Below are positions 34,743-43,422 of a DNA stretch of 64,000 nt, piece by piece. Within the stretch, counting starts at the first letter, position 1, and the number at the start of each line of letters is the position of its first letter. The position numbers and the translations under genes were made by a program. The notes beneath the pieces were generated by a model. That model made no database searches. It was not told the origin of the DNA and worked only from the letters and a program-made list of their open reading frames with translations. The stretch covers positions 1-64,000 of the forward strand of contig JAGGQZ010000026.1 of assembly GCA_018613055.1 (NCBI GenBank), given 5' to 3'. This stretch comes from Chryseobacterium sp. ISL-80 (GTDB taxonomy: Bacteria; Bacillota; Bacilli; Bacillales; Cytobacillaceae).

Positions 34743-35020
34743 GCATAATTCATTCCTTTATCTTAAACGACTAATCCATAACTAGAGTATATCTGAATTT
34801 GTTGTTTTTATCAGTAATTCCCTTAATTTTATCAATAAAAACTATTTTAATTCATCATCCAGGTAAACATCGGGAAAGATTATCCCCATTCAAAAAGTTT
34901 AAAAACCTGTCTAATGAGGGAAAAATACGGGCATCTGCATAAATAATAAGGCTTTCGTTTATTTTAGTTGTTTCCGGCATTATAGCGAAAACCTTCAACA
35001 AAGAATTGGGAGTGTCTTGG

Positions 35021-35590
35021 ATGAAAAAAGGTTTAGGAATTGTTATTGGTTTATTGGTGATACTGGGAATTTTCATCATGATGGGGGTTGGCAGCTACAA
35101 CAACTTTGTCTCCGAAGAAGAGAATGTCGATCAGGCTTATGCCCAGATAGAGAACCAGCTGCAAAGAAGGCTGGACCTGATCCCGAATCTTGTGAATTCA
35201 GTCAAAGGATATGCATCCCATGAAAAAGAAGTGATCAAATCGATTTCGGATGCCCGTGCAAGGCTGGCTGGCGCAAATACACCAGAAGAACAGGCAACCG
35301 CAAATGCTGAATTGTCGGGTGCATTAAGCAGATTGCTAGTAGTGGTCGAGAATTATCCAAACCTGAAAGCGGATAAGCAATTCACACAATTGATGGACGA
35401 GCTTGCCGGCACAGAAAACAGACTGGCTGTGGCCAGGAAGGATTACAATGACCAGGTGTCCATTTATAACAAAATGGTTAAACGATTTCCAGGTGCCCTT
35501 ATCGCAAACATAACAGGATTTGACGAAAAGGAATATTTTAAAGCAGACCCTCGGGCACAGGAAGCTCCTGAGGTTGACTTTGGAGGCTGA
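35021..35590 (+). CDS. LemA family protein
   Basis: A 189-residue LemA protein. One N-terminal hydrophobic helix (about 4-24) anchors it, followed by a long helical domain with the family motif NVDQAYAQIENQLQRRLDLIPNLV (starting about residue 36) and a hydrophobic-poor C-terminus. The ATG at 35021 follows GGGAGTG. The stop overlaps the start of the next gene (TGATGATG), so the LemA and TPM proteins are translationally coupled. LemA/TPM pairs are widespread, with unclear function; a membrane or envelope role is likely. Confidence 0.92.
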   Translation: MKKGLGIVIGLLVILGIFIMMGVGSYNNFVSEEENVDQAYAQIENQLQRRLDLIPNLVNSVKGYASHEKEVIKSISDARARLAGANTPEEQATANAELSGALSRLLVVVENYPNLKADKQFTQLMDELAGTENRLAVARKDYNDQVSIYNKMVKRFPGALIANITGFDEKEYFKADPRAQEAPEVDFGG

Positions 35591-36330
35591 TGATGACTCC
35601 GAAAAGATTCCCCGGATTAGCAGCACTGCTTGGCATCCTGCTCTTGCTGCTTCCATCCGGTGCAATCGCGGCACCAAATGAGATACCGGCACCTGTTGGA
35701 GATATTTATGTCCAGGATTTCGGGAATGTTTTAAGTGAAAATGAAGAAATCCAATTACGAACCATCGGCCGGTCGATTGATGACCAGACAACATCTCAGA
35801 TTGCGGTCCTGACCGTAGATTCGATCGGGGAGACAAGCATCGAGGAATATTCAGTTGAGGCGTACCGTAAATTTGGCCTCGGGACCAAAGAAAATAATAA
35901 TGGCGTATTGCTTGTTATTGCCATGCAGGAAAAGAAAATCAGGATTGAGGTCGGTTATGGACTTGAAGGGGTCATTCCCGATGGCAAGGCAGGGAGAATT
36001 CTTGATGAATACGCGATTCCTCACTTGAAAAATGGCCAGCCTAACCTGGCAGTGATGAATACGTATCAGGCTCTCGCAAATGAGGTGTCAGGTACGAATG
36101 AATATGGGAGCGCCCCGAATGATGTTCAGCAGCAACAGGATTTCCCCATCCCCTCCTGGCTGCTGATCATTATCGTAATCGGTGTGATCATCCTTGATTT
36201 CATGTTCTTTGGCGGTACCCTTACCTATCTGCTTTTGTCGATCATTTCAAGGGGCGGCGGCGGCGGTGGGGGTCCCCGGGGAGGAGGAGGCGGTTCTTCC
36301 GGCGGCGGTGGTGCAAGCCGCGGCTGGTAA
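35590..36330 (+). CDS. TPM-domain (YgcG-like) membrane protein
   Basis: A 246-residue exported protein. A signal peptide (residues 1-27, cleaved near AIAA), a TPM domain (about 40-165; VQDFGNVLSENEE, NNNGVLLVIA, IRIEVGYGLEGVIPD), one transmembrane helix (about 188-210) and a glycine/serine-rich tail ending GGASRGW. The TPM domain faces outside. It partners with LemA upstream, as in the common lemA-ygcG pair. TPM domains have been linked to photosystem repair in plants and to envelope roles in bacteria; the function here is unknown. Confidence 0.92.
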   Translation: MMTPKRFPGLAALLGILLLLLPSGAIAAPNEIPAPVGDIYVQDFGNVLSENEEIQLRTIGRSIDDQTTSQIAVLTVDSIGETSIEEYSVEAYRKFGLGTKENNNGVLLVIAMQEKKIRIEVGYGLEGVIPDGKAGRILDEYAIPHLKNGQPNLAVMNTYQALANEVSGTNEYGSAPNDVQQQQDFPIPSWLLIIIVIGVIILDFMFFGGTLTYLLLSIISRGGGGGGGPRGGGGGSSGGGGASRGW

Positions 36331-36384
36331 GGATCTCTAATTTCTCACTTTCAGGGACCAGCATAGAGTCGAATTCAATAACAG

Positions 36385-36420
36385 AAAAACACCAGCAGCG
36401 GTTGCTCTGGTGTTTTTTTT
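36385..36420 (+). terminator. terminator of the lemA-TPM operon
   Basis: CACCAGCAGC and GCTCTGGTG form a stem followed by eight T; the A run on the left gives it some activity in the opposite direction. Confidence 0.8.
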
Positions 36421-36431
36421 AGACCTATTCA

Positions 36432-37424
36432 TCAGCTGATTTTCACAATCGGCTCTTTGCATTTAATTCTGTCCGCGATCTCATCCATCATCGCCAGAAG
36501 TTTTTCATCTCTGTCCTCTGGAGCGATTTTCTTATGCAGGACGGCATACAGGACAACATCCCTGAGCATCAGGAACAATGGGACATGTTCTTTCCATCCT
36601 TCGGGGAGCTGATTCCCTTTCTGATATCCATTGATGAATGACTCCAGAAACATTTGTCCAAAGCGCTGGCGCTCCTCTTTTTCACTGGCAGGAATTCTGT
36701 ATAGCAAGGAATAATACAAGGGAATGGCGATGTCGGATGAGAACCAATGATAACTGGCATCATCAAAATCAAAAACATGGATTTCTTCTCCATCATAAAA
36801 GAAATTGCCGGAATGGATATCACTGTGGATGACTCCAAAATTATCGATATTTTTCGGGAGCAATGAAATGGACGATATCACCGCTTTTGCATTCTGGACC
36901 AATTCCTGCTCTTCAGCAGGATAATATTTTTCCACCTGGAGGAGGTCATCTTCATCCCAACTGCAGCGTTTTTTGATGCCTTCGGATGGTTGGTAACTCT
37001 TTGTTACGCTGTGCATCCTTCCAATCGTTTCTCCCCACTTTTCAAATAGTACATCATCGAATTGCTCTGAACGGACAGAGACAGCCTTTCCTTCAGCTTT
37101 CGCGTACAAGCATCCGTAAAAAATACTGCCATCCTCTGCTGCTGCTTCTTCAACCAGACTTCCGGTTAACGAAGGAAAGACTTCCGGAACAGACAGGCCT
37201 TCACGGTATAAATGTCTCATCCAGTCGAGCTCGGATAAAATCTCATCCTTATTACGATGGGTACTATGAGTGATGCGCATGATATAGGGCTGGCCAGTCC
37301 TATACGTTTCAAATACATAATTTTCGAAATCCCCAAGCTTCTTTACTTCGGCCTCTAAACCAAAACGCTCCAGAAAACCATTCAACACTTCCACGGTCAT
37401 CTGTAAATTCACTGTCTGTTCCAT
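36432..37424 (-). CDS. phosphotransferase-family kinase (APH/SrkA-like)
   Basis: A 330-residue kinase-fold protein of the aminoglycoside phosphotransferase/choline kinase superfamily, resembling B. subtilis YerI and SrkA stress kinases. The catalytic loop is GVIHSDIHSGNFFYD (about 197-211, catalytic Asp in HSDIH) and the metal Asp is in VFDFDDASYHW (about 218-228). The N-terminal lobe contains YIMRITHS (ATP-binding Arg/Lys strand region). The substrate is unknown; true drug resistance is unlikely without close relatives. The gene is monocistronic and convergent with the TPM gene. Confidence 0.82.
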   Translation of the reverse strand: MEQTVNLQMTVEVLNGFLERFGLEAEVKKLGDFENYVFETYRTGQPYIMRITHSTHRNKDEILSELDWMRHLYREGLSVPEVFPSLTGSLVEEAAAEDGSIFYGCLYAKAEGKAVSVRSEQFDDVLFEKWGETIGRMHSVTKSYQPSEGIKKRCSWDEDDLLQVEKYYPAEEQELVQNAKAVISSISLLPKNIDNFGVIHSDIHSGNFFYDGEEIHVFDFDDASYHWFSSDIAIPLYYSLLYRIPASEKEERQRFGQMFLESFINGYQKGNQLPEGWKEHVPLFLMLRDVVLYAVLHKKIAPEDRDEKLLAMMDEIADRIKCKEPIVKIS

Positions 37425-37565
37425 TCCTCGCTCTCCTCTTTGAATAATCTGTATTTTCTCAATTTTATTAGACCATATATTTTAATAGAAAAGCTATTCT
37501 TATCTGGTGACTTTTTTTGTAAAATGATATGTAGGAAACCGAAATAAATTTTAAAGGAGACAAAC

Positions 37566-38798
37566 ATGAGCCAAACAGCAGCTGCTGTCAGCGCAAAAAC
37601 GCAAAATCAAAATGTGACAGCATATAAAATACTTTTTATCATTGGATTGGTACATTTATTGAACGATTCCATCCAGTCCGTCATTCCTGCGATGTTCCCT
37701 ATACTCGAGAAATCGATGGGCCTTTCATTTACCCAACTAGGAATGATTGCCTTTTCCTTGAATATCGTATCTTCCATCCTTCAGCCTTTGATTGGGATGG
37801 CAACCGACAAAAAGCCGATGCCGTTTGCCCTTCCGCTCGGTCTTACCTCAACAATGTTCGGTGTTCTCGGCCTGGCATTCGCTCCGAGTTTCGAGTTTGT
37901 CATTCTCTCGGTTTTGTTCATCGGCCTAGGATCAGCTGTCTTCCATCCTGAAGGGTCGCGTGTAGCCTATATGGCAGCAGGCCCGCGCAGAGGATTGGCA
38001 CAATCCATATACCAGGTTGGCGGAAATTCCGGGCAGGCACTTGCTCCGCTCATCACCGCGCTGATATTAGTTCCGCTTGGCCAATTCGGTGCTGTATGGT
38101 TTACGCTTGTAGCTGCCATTGCCGTAGGACTGCTCATCTATATTGCTACATGGTACAACCGCAAATTGAACTTTGATAAAATTGCCGCTAGAACCAGACA
38201 AGCCACCACAAAAATCAATAATGGCATTTCTAAAAATATCAAGATGGCTCTTGTCCTGATTTTATTTTTAATCTTTGCAAGATCCTGGTATATTTCTGGC
38301 ATGACAAATTTCTATGCATTTTATGCGATTGATAAATATGGACTTTCGATTAAGGAAGCGCAATTGTTCCTGTTTGCTTTTCTTGTTGCAGGTGCGTTCG
38401 GCACATTCTTTGGCGGCCCGCTCGCTGACCGTTTTGGAAAGAAGAAGATCATTTTCCTTTCCATGATCGCAACTGCTCCTATGTCGGCAATCATCCCATT
38501 TATGCCCCTTTCGGTTGCAGTCTTCCTGTTGACCATCAGCGGCTTTATCCTGATGTCGAGCTTTTCCGTTACGGTTGTATATGCCCAGGAACTGGTTCCC
38601 GGCAAAATCGGTACGATGGCCGGACTGACAGTAGGATTGGCATTCGGCATGGGTGCTATCGGCTCTGTCGGCCTGGGATATCTCGCTGACATGATCGGGC
38701 TTCCAATGATGATTATCTGCGTCGGCTTCCTGCCCCTGCTGGGAATCCTGACCATGTTCCTTCCGACAGATCAACAACTGGCAGAATGGAATAGATAA
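37566..38798 (+). CDS. MFS transporter, fosmidomycin-resistance (Fsr) type
   Basis: A 410-residue major facilitator with twelve predicted helices. The family start GLVHLLNDSIQSVIPAMFP and the motif FHPEGSRVAYMA (about 120-131) followed by GLAQSIYQVGGNSGQALAPL are typical of Fsr-type pumps. A second-half loop carries GGPLADRFGKKKI (motif A). AAAGGAGACAAAC precedes the ATG. These exporters act by proton antiport on small drugs or metabolites; the physiological substrate is unknown. Confidence 0.9.
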   Translation: MSQTAAAVSAKTQNQNVTAYKILFIIGLVHLLNDSIQSVIPAMFPILEKSMGLSFTQLGMIAFSLNIVSSILQPLIGMATDKKPMPFALPLGLTSTMFGVLGLAFAPSFEFVILSVLFIGLGSAVFHPEGSRVAYMAAGPRRGLAQSIYQVGGNSGQALAPLITALILVPLGQFGAVWFTLVAAIAVGLLIYIATWYNRKLNFDKIAARTRQATTKINNGISKNIKMALVLILFLIFARSWYISGMTNFYAFYAIDKYGLSIKEAQLFLFAFLVAGAFGTFFGGPLADRFGKKKIIFLSMIATAPMSAIIPFMPLSVAVFLLTISGFILMSSFSVTVVYAQELVPGKIGTMAGLTVGLAFGMGAIGSVGLGYLADMIGLPMMIICVGFLPLLGILTMFLPTDQQLAEWNR

Positions 38799-38900
38799 AA
38801 CGTCACTGGCAATTAAAATTTTCCATCTGCATTTTTTACGTTTAGGCATGCTCCTGTTAAGGAAAGAAAGATAGTGAGGATATATTGAAGGGAGATTATC

Positions 38901-39095
38901 ATGTCTAAGTTTAAGATTAATTATTTTTTTGAAAAAGATTTTGTCGTTTCACGACCAATCGAGGTGGAAAACATATCTGAAGCCATCCAGGATGCCAAAG
39001 ACCAGGAAGGCATGATTGAATTCACCGGTGAAGATGATGTTTTTTATAAATTCGATACAAAAGACATTAAACTGGTCACAATCACAACGGCTTAA
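38901..39095 (+). CDS. small conserved hypothetical protein
   Basis: A 64-residue acidic, soluble protein (MSKFKINYFFEKDFVVSRPI ... YKFDTKDIKLVTITTA) with an alternating beta-alpha-beta pattern, unrecognised family. GAAGGGAGATTATC before the ATG and a strong terminator after the stop show a self-contained gene. No signal or membrane segment. A MITE-like element sits just beyond its terminator. Confidence 0.7.
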   Translation: MSKFKINYFFEKDFVVSRPIEVENISEAIQDAKDQEGMIEFTGEDDVFYKFDTKDIKLVTITTA

Positions 39096-39104
39096 ATGTA
39101 AAAG

Positions 39105-39138
39105 AAAGGGTGAAGCAATCGCTTCACCCTTTTTATTT
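39105..39138 (+). terminator. terminator of the 38901-39095 gene
   Basis: A twelve-pair perfect stem (AAAGGGTGAAGC/GCTTCACCCTTT) with an AATC loop and TTTATTTT tail, nine bases past the stop. Confidence 0.88.
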
Positions 39139-39145
39139 TTATTTT

Positions 39146-39444
39146 GGCTCTGTTAAACAAGGCTGTTGATTTTCGTTCCAGGCGCTTCGCTTTCCGCTGG
39201 AAGAATAATGAAAAAGCCCAACTGCCGGCTTTTTCAAAAGGCAATTCTTCCTGGCTGGCGCTGAGCCTCCTCGTCGCTTTGCTCCTGCGGGGTCTCACCT
39301 GACCAGCTTCGCCCGCAGGACATTGATTAGCTTCCTGAATCAGCCCACGCACGATGGAAATGCGGTAGCATTTTCGGAGGAGTCTACGCGCCTTCCTCTA
39401 CAATCAACAGGATTTAGAAATCAACATTTAGCTTTAACAGAGCC
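39146..39444. mobile_element. MITE-like element, copy 2
   Basis: A 299-bp element nearly identical to 22858-23157, with the same inverted ends GGCTCTGTTAAA/TTTAACAGAGCC. TATTTT lies at the left junction and again two bases beyond the right end, a possible imperfect target duplication. The right end is one base from the stop codon of the hemerythrin-like gene. It encodes nothing convincing. Confidence 0.85.
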
Positions 39445-39445
39445 C

Positions 39446-39976
39446 CTATTTTATTAACTTAATGCGCTGAGCTAATTCTTGCTTTTCTTCTTCGCTGAGC
39501 ATATTTTCCGCCATAGGGAATAGGATGCTCTCTTCTTTTGAGAAATGGCTCACCAAGGTGTAGTTTGCATTTTTGATCAGTTGGGCATTTTCGACCATCT
39601 GCTCGGCTGTAAGACCTGCAACTCCATCCTTTGTGTTATGAAGGAAAGCGCCGATAAACCGTTTTGCCTGATCATGTTCATATTCCATCACCGCTATTGG
39701 TCCCATTTCCCTTCCGATATAAGCAGCCATCATCTCGAACAAAACGCCCTCTTCCCGCTCTGAATGGGGTTCCAGTTCAGCGAGGAATTCGACGACCATC
39801 TCCCTCAGCTTTGAAAAGTTCTCCTCCATTTGCATACCTTCCTCAACTTTCCCTGAAAGAACCAAAAGATGCGCAAGCCTTTCCAATAATGGCGGGTGTT
39901 CACTTTTTAACTGTTGAAGACCTTCACTTAATGTAAAATTAGAATCCTGGGTTAAACCGCTCATACAGCCTGTCAT
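39446..39976 (-). CDS. hemerythrin-like protein
   Basis: A 176-residue four-helix protein with the hemerythrin HHE pattern: His in KSEHPPLLERL (about 24), His-Glu in EPHSEREEGVLFE (about 73-85), His in EYEHDQAKRFI (about 103) and His-Glu in VSHFSKEESILFPM (about 146-159), giving a di-iron site. The ATG at 39976 follows AGGAGG by nine bases. An FNR-type palindrome lies 61 bases upstream of it. Related proteins handle oxygen or nitric oxide or repair iron-sulfur clusters (Ric/YtfE type); that role is likely. A mobile element abuts its stop. Confidence 0.85.
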   Translation of the reverse strand: MTGCMSGLTQDSNFTLSEGLQQLKSEHPPLLERLAHLLVLSGKVEEGMQMEENFSKLREMVVEFLAELEPHSEREEGVLFEMMAAYIGREMGPIAVMEYEHDQAKRFIGAFLHNTKDGVAGLTAEQMVENAQLIKNANYTLVSHFSKEESILFPMAENMLSEEEKQELAQRIKLIK

Positions 39977-40036
39977 GCTAATCGGCCTCCTATACATTTT
40001 GATACCTTCATTATAAAAACCAGTAATCTCCCAGGT

Positions 40037-40052
40037 TGTGATAGGAATCACA
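40037..40052. promoter_or_regulatory. FNR/CRP-type palindrome
   Basis: TGTGA-TAGGAA-TCACA is a perfect match to the TGTGA-N6-TCACA consensus of Fnr in Bacillus. It is upstream of the hemerythrin-like gene (start 39976), a plausible anaerobic target. Confidence 0.65.
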
Positions 40053-40193
40053 ATTTTCATTTTACGAACGAAATTGTGAAGGAAATATGACACTTCGTTA
40101 AAATTTCTAAAAATTTTAACAATTATTCTTCAAATATCTAAACACCTTACATATAATGAAGTTATAGCTTAATGTAAAAGGAGTGAATGTAGA

Positions 40194-40529
40194 TTGCAGA
40201 ACTCTTTATATCGCGATTTTTATGGAAAATCACTTGTTCCCGCGGGGCTTAGTGACCAGAAATCCTTCCTTGGAATCCAGCCTGATCTGTTCTATACACA
40301 TTTAATGATCGGATTACAGGGCCATCAGGAAGAAGGCAAAGATTCTTACCATTGGAATGTTACCATTTATAAATCAGACTCTTCCGGAATCTATGATGCC
40401 GGCAAACCCGTGTACGCTTCGGAATTGTTTGACCGTTTCGATGATGCCATGCTTGAAGCGCGGAAATTAGAAAAAGAAATCCGCAATGATGAACTTCACT
40501 TGATGCGCCATCAAGAAAAAATCAGCTAA
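40194..40529 (+). CDS. conserved hypothetical protein
   Basis: A 111-residue soluble protein of unrecognised family, starting at TTG after AAAGGAGTG (spacing suits). The centre is beta-rich (YHWNVTIYKSDSSGIYD), and the C-terminus is a charged helix (DAMLEARKLEKEIRNDELHL). No signal or membrane segment. It is divergent from the hemerythrin-like gene; a TATAAT at 40154 could serve as its -10. Function unknown. Confidence 0.65.
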   Translation: MQNSLYRDFYGKSLVPAGLSDQKSFLGIQPDLFYTHLMIGLQGHQEEGKDSYHWNVTIYKSDSSGIYDAGKPVYASELFDRFDDAMLEARKLEKEIRNDELHLMRHQEKIS

Positions 40530-40744
40530 TCTCTCCCCCCTAAATCCATACCCTCTTAAGCTTCACCCTTTTTTGCACCCACTTGTGAATTAACTTACAT
40601 ATGATGAATATAGAACATTTCTATAAGATTGATTTTGTAAACTGATCCCCTTCCCACGATTCAATAACTATTTCAAGACTTTGCTCCCCAAAATTACTAG
40701 CTCTTCTTCAAAGTTCCCTTGATTACCCAAAACGAATAAAACAG

Positions 40745-40790
40745 AAAAAGCTGGCGACCATTTTAGGTCAGTCGCCAGCTTTTTACTTTT
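40745..40790. terminator. terminator of fixABCX
   Basis: A fourteen-pair perfect stem (AAAAAGCTGGCGAC and complement) with a twelve-base loop; T-rich tails on both strands. It lies about ten bases past the fixX stop and may also stop transcription arriving from 40194-40529. Confidence 0.88.
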
Positions 40791-40796
40791 TCTTGG

Positions 40797-41081
40797 TCAC
40801 GCGAGCCTGAATACGATTCCATGTCCGCCTTTTGGATATTCCCATTTGATGTTCTGGTACGGGCAGCCAATCCGGCAGCTCCCACACTCATGGCAGCCCT
40901 CATAGCCTACCTGCATCCGTTTTCCTTCCCATTTGTAGACCTCAGCCGGACAGAATACGGTGCACAGTTTATCAGGGCACTGAGTCATGCAGACGTCATG
41001 GTCCAGAACGGTCAGATGCGATTTCGTGTCACACTTAAACCTTAAAAGAAATTGTTTTTCCTCGATGTTTGTCGTTGACAT
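40797..41081 (-). CDS. fixX: ferredoxin-like protein FixX
   Basis: A 94-residue FixX/EtfX. Cysteines occur as C-x3-C-x4-C-x3-C (CMTQCPDKLCTVFCP) and C-x2-C-x2-C-x3-C (CHECGSCRIGCP), consistent with one or two [4Fe-4S] clusters; the family normally keeps one. It accepts electrons within the FixABCX complex. The start overlaps the fixC stop by one base. It is the last gene of the operon, before a strong terminator. Confidence 0.93.
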   Translation of the reverse strand: MSTTNIEEKQFLLRFKCDTKSHLTVLDHDVCMTQCPDKLCTVFCPAEVYKWEGKRMQVGYEGCHECGSCRIGCPYQNIKWEYPKGGHGIVFRLA

Positions 41082-42376
41082 TATTTCACCGCCTTCCAGG
41101 CACGATAGATGTCTTGCATTATCTTAAAGGTTCCTTTTTCAGCCGTCACACTGCGCATGATTTCCTTTTGTTTTTCTCTCTTAGGTGTTCCATCTACCGT
41201 GAAGAATTTGCTCATCGCTTTGTTCATCATTGGCAGATATTCCTTGAAGTATTGCGGGTATGTCTCGAAGGTATGTGCTGCATCCTTGTATTTTTCAAGG
41301 TCCTTTATGATGAAGCTGCCGAATAATGCTTCCTTATAGCGGTTCAGGCTGTTCTCGCTGAAGTCGCCATCTTTCTTGGCCTCGACAATCGCTTCAGCAG
41401 CCATTTGTCCCGAAGCCATCGCCATGTTTGAACCCTCACGATGAATGGCATTGACCAGCTGGGCAGCATCTCCCACGACAAGCACCCCGTTTCCGGCAAC
41501 TCTCGGCACAGAATGGAATCCACCCTCCGGAATCAAGTGCGCAAGATATTCCGCAGACTCTCCTCCCTCCAGATATGGACGTACCATTGGATGCTTTTTC
41601 AGGTAATCCAGAAGTTCATATGGCTTAAGCTTTGCTTTGATCATGCTTGAAAGTGTGGTTCCCACTCCGATATTCAAGCTTTCTTTGTTTGTATAGAGGA
41701 AGGCAGTGCCCAGATTGCCTTTTGTAGAATCTCCGAAAATTTCAATCGTCGTTCCGTGATTTCCTTCAAGATTGAAGCGTTCATTGATTTTGTCCTTCGG
41801 CAGATTGATTACTTCCATTACCGTCAGGGCAACCTCATCAGGCCGGAATTCACGATGGAAGCCGAGCTGCTTGGAAAGCAGGGAGTTGACTCCGTCTGCC
41901 AGCACGACAACATCTGCAAATACTTCTCCATCTGGACGATCGGTCTTGACGCCTACCACCTTACCGTTTTCAACGATACATTCCGTCACAACTGTTTCAT
42001 TTATCAATAATGCCCCTTGCTCGACAGCTTTCTTTGCGAACCACTGATCAAAATGTGCCCGCAGGACTGTAAAGTTATTATATGGTTCAACCGCCCATTC
42101 GAGACCTTTATAACCAAACTGGACAACCGATTCTTTATCCATCATCCAAAAACGCTGTTCTACGACTGGCCTTTCCAGCGGCGCTTCCTTCCAGAACTCG
42201 GGAATGATGTCTTCCATCTGTTTACGGTAAAGAACTCCGCCCATAACGTTCTTTGAGCCTGGATATTCCCCCCGTTCAATCAACAATGTTTTCAATCCAT
42301 TTTTGGCACAGTTGTAGGCACATGATGTTCCAGCAGGGCCGGCTCCTACGACGATTACATCAAATTTTTCAGACAT
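41081..42376 (-). CDS. fixC: FAD-dependent quinone oxidoreductase FixC
   Basis: A 431-residue ETF:quinone oxidoreductase-like protein. The FAD motif VVGAGPAGTSCAYNCAKNG opens the protein (residues 9-27), a GRGEYPGSKNVMGG-like box follows, and the second FAD motif VLVVGDAAQLVNAIHREGSN (about 299-318) is intact. It passes electrons to the quinone pool in FixABCX. The start overlaps fixB by eight bases, and its end overlaps fixX by one, so the operon is tightly coupled. Confidence 0.93.
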   Translation of the reverse strand: MSEKFDVIVVGAGPAGTSCAYNCAKNGLKTLLIERGEYPGSKNVMGGVLYRKQMEDIIPEFWKEAPLERPVVEQRFWMMDKESVVQFGYKGLEWAVEPYNNFTVLRAHFDQWFAKKAVEQGALLINETVVTECIVENGKVVGVKTDRPDGEVFADVVVLADGVNSLLSKQLGFHREFRPDEVALTVMEVINLPKDKINERFNLEGNHGTTIEIFGDSTKGNLGTAFLYTNKESLNIGVGTTLSSMIKAKLKPYELLDYLKKHPMVRPYLEGGESAEYLAHLIPEGGFHSVPRVAGNGVLVVGDAAQLVNAIHREGSNMAMASGQMAAEAIVEAKKDGDFSENSLNRYKEALFGSFIIKDLEKYKDAAHTFETYPQYFKEYLPMMNKAMSKFFTVDGTPKREKQKEIMRSVTAEKGTFKIMQDIYRAWKAVK

Positions 42377-43394
42377 AGCTCATTTCCCCGCCCTTCTCTT
42401 TGCTGAGCTCTTTGAACTGTTTGATCAGCTTTGGAACAATTTCCAATGCATCACCGACTATGCCATATGTGGCAACATCGAAAATCGGTGCATTCGGATC
42501 CTTGTTGATGGCGATGATCAACTCGGAGTTTTTCATGCCCTCCACGTGCTGGATTGCCCCGGATATCCCGATGGCAAAGTAGATTTTTGGTGTGACGGTC
42601 TCCCCCGTCTGCCCGACCTGCTGCTCATGCTTCAGCCAGCCTGCTTCAACAACATCCCTCGTTCCTCCGACGCTTGCGCCGATGACTTCGGCCAGTTCAT
42701 GGATCAGCTGAAATCCCTGGATATCGCCCATTCCTTTTCCGCCTGCTACAATGACATGAGCTTCTGACAGACTTGCTTTTTTTGTTACGTCCTTCACAAT
42801 TTTAAGCACTTTTGTGCGCATGTCCTCTTCTCTAAGTTCCAGTTCTTCTTCAATGATGACTCCCTTACGGCCAGTATCAGTTTCGAGGGCTTTCATGACT
42901 TTAGGTCTTACGGTTGCCATTTGCGGCCTGTGCTTTTTGCATAGGATCGTGGCCATGATATTGCCGCCAAATGCCGGACGGCTTGCCTCAAGCAGCCTTT
43001 TCTCGACATCAACGTCAAGCATGGTCGTGTCAGCAGTCAACCCGGTGCTTAAATCAGTCGCAACCGCACTGGCCAGGTCCTTTCCATTTGGTGTCGCACC
43101 ATAAAGGAAAATCTCGGGTTTATATTTTTCTGCCAGTATACAAACCCCTTTCATGAATGACTCAGTCCGGTAATCTTTCAGGACTGGATGGTCTACAACA
43201 TAAACCTGGTCAGCACCGGCGTATATTACGTCGTTGGCTAAAGGCAGGACACCTTCACCTAGCATCACTCCGGCAAGCGGAACTTCGAGCTTGTCTGCAA
43301 GCTTTCTGCCCGCACCCAGTAATTCCAGCGACACTCCTTCGATCTTTCCGTCATTTACTTCAATGAATACCCAGACTCCCTGGTTTTCTTGCAT
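42369..43394 (-). CDS. fixB: electron transfer flavoprotein alpha subunit FixB
   Basis: A 341-residue EtfA-type subunit. The N-terminal alpha/beta domain (WVFIEVNDGKIEGVSLELLG) is followed by the C-terminal FAD domain with VIVAGGKGMGD (about 213), VGGTRDVVEAGW (about 235), TGETVTPKIYFAIGISGAIQ-type motif and the AINKDPNAPIFDVATYGIVG signature (about 296-315). With FixA it binds flavin and oxidises NADH. AGGGGGAATAAAAGG precedes the ATG. It lies 28 bases after fixA. Confidence 0.94.
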   Translation of the reverse strand: MQENQGVWVFIEVNDGKIEGVSLELLGAGRKLADKLEVPLAGVMLGEGVLPLANDVIYAGADQVYVVDHPVLKDYRTESFMKGVCILAEKYKPEIFLYGATPNGKDLASAVATDLSTGLTADTTMLDVDVEKRLLEASRPAFGGNIMATILCKKHRPQMATVRPKVMKALETDTGRKGVIIEEELELREEDMRTKVLKIVKDVTKKASLSEAHVIVAGGKGMGDIQGFQLIHELAEVIGASVGGTRDVVEAGWLKHEQQVGQTGETVTPKIYFAIGISGAIQHVEGMKNSELIIAINKDPNAPIFDVATYGIVGDALEIVPKLIKQFKELSKEKGGEMSYV

Positions 43395-43422
43395 CCTTTT
43401 ATTCCCCCTTCAAAAATCGGAA

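Noticed and set aside
35336-35836. 166-codon frame antisense to lemA and the TPM gene
   Set aside because: It opposes two recognised genes and spans their junction.
38268-38849. 193-codon frame antisense to the Fsr transporter
   Set aside because: A shadow frame with His/Asp/Lys-rich nonsense sequence; the plus-strand transporter is clear.
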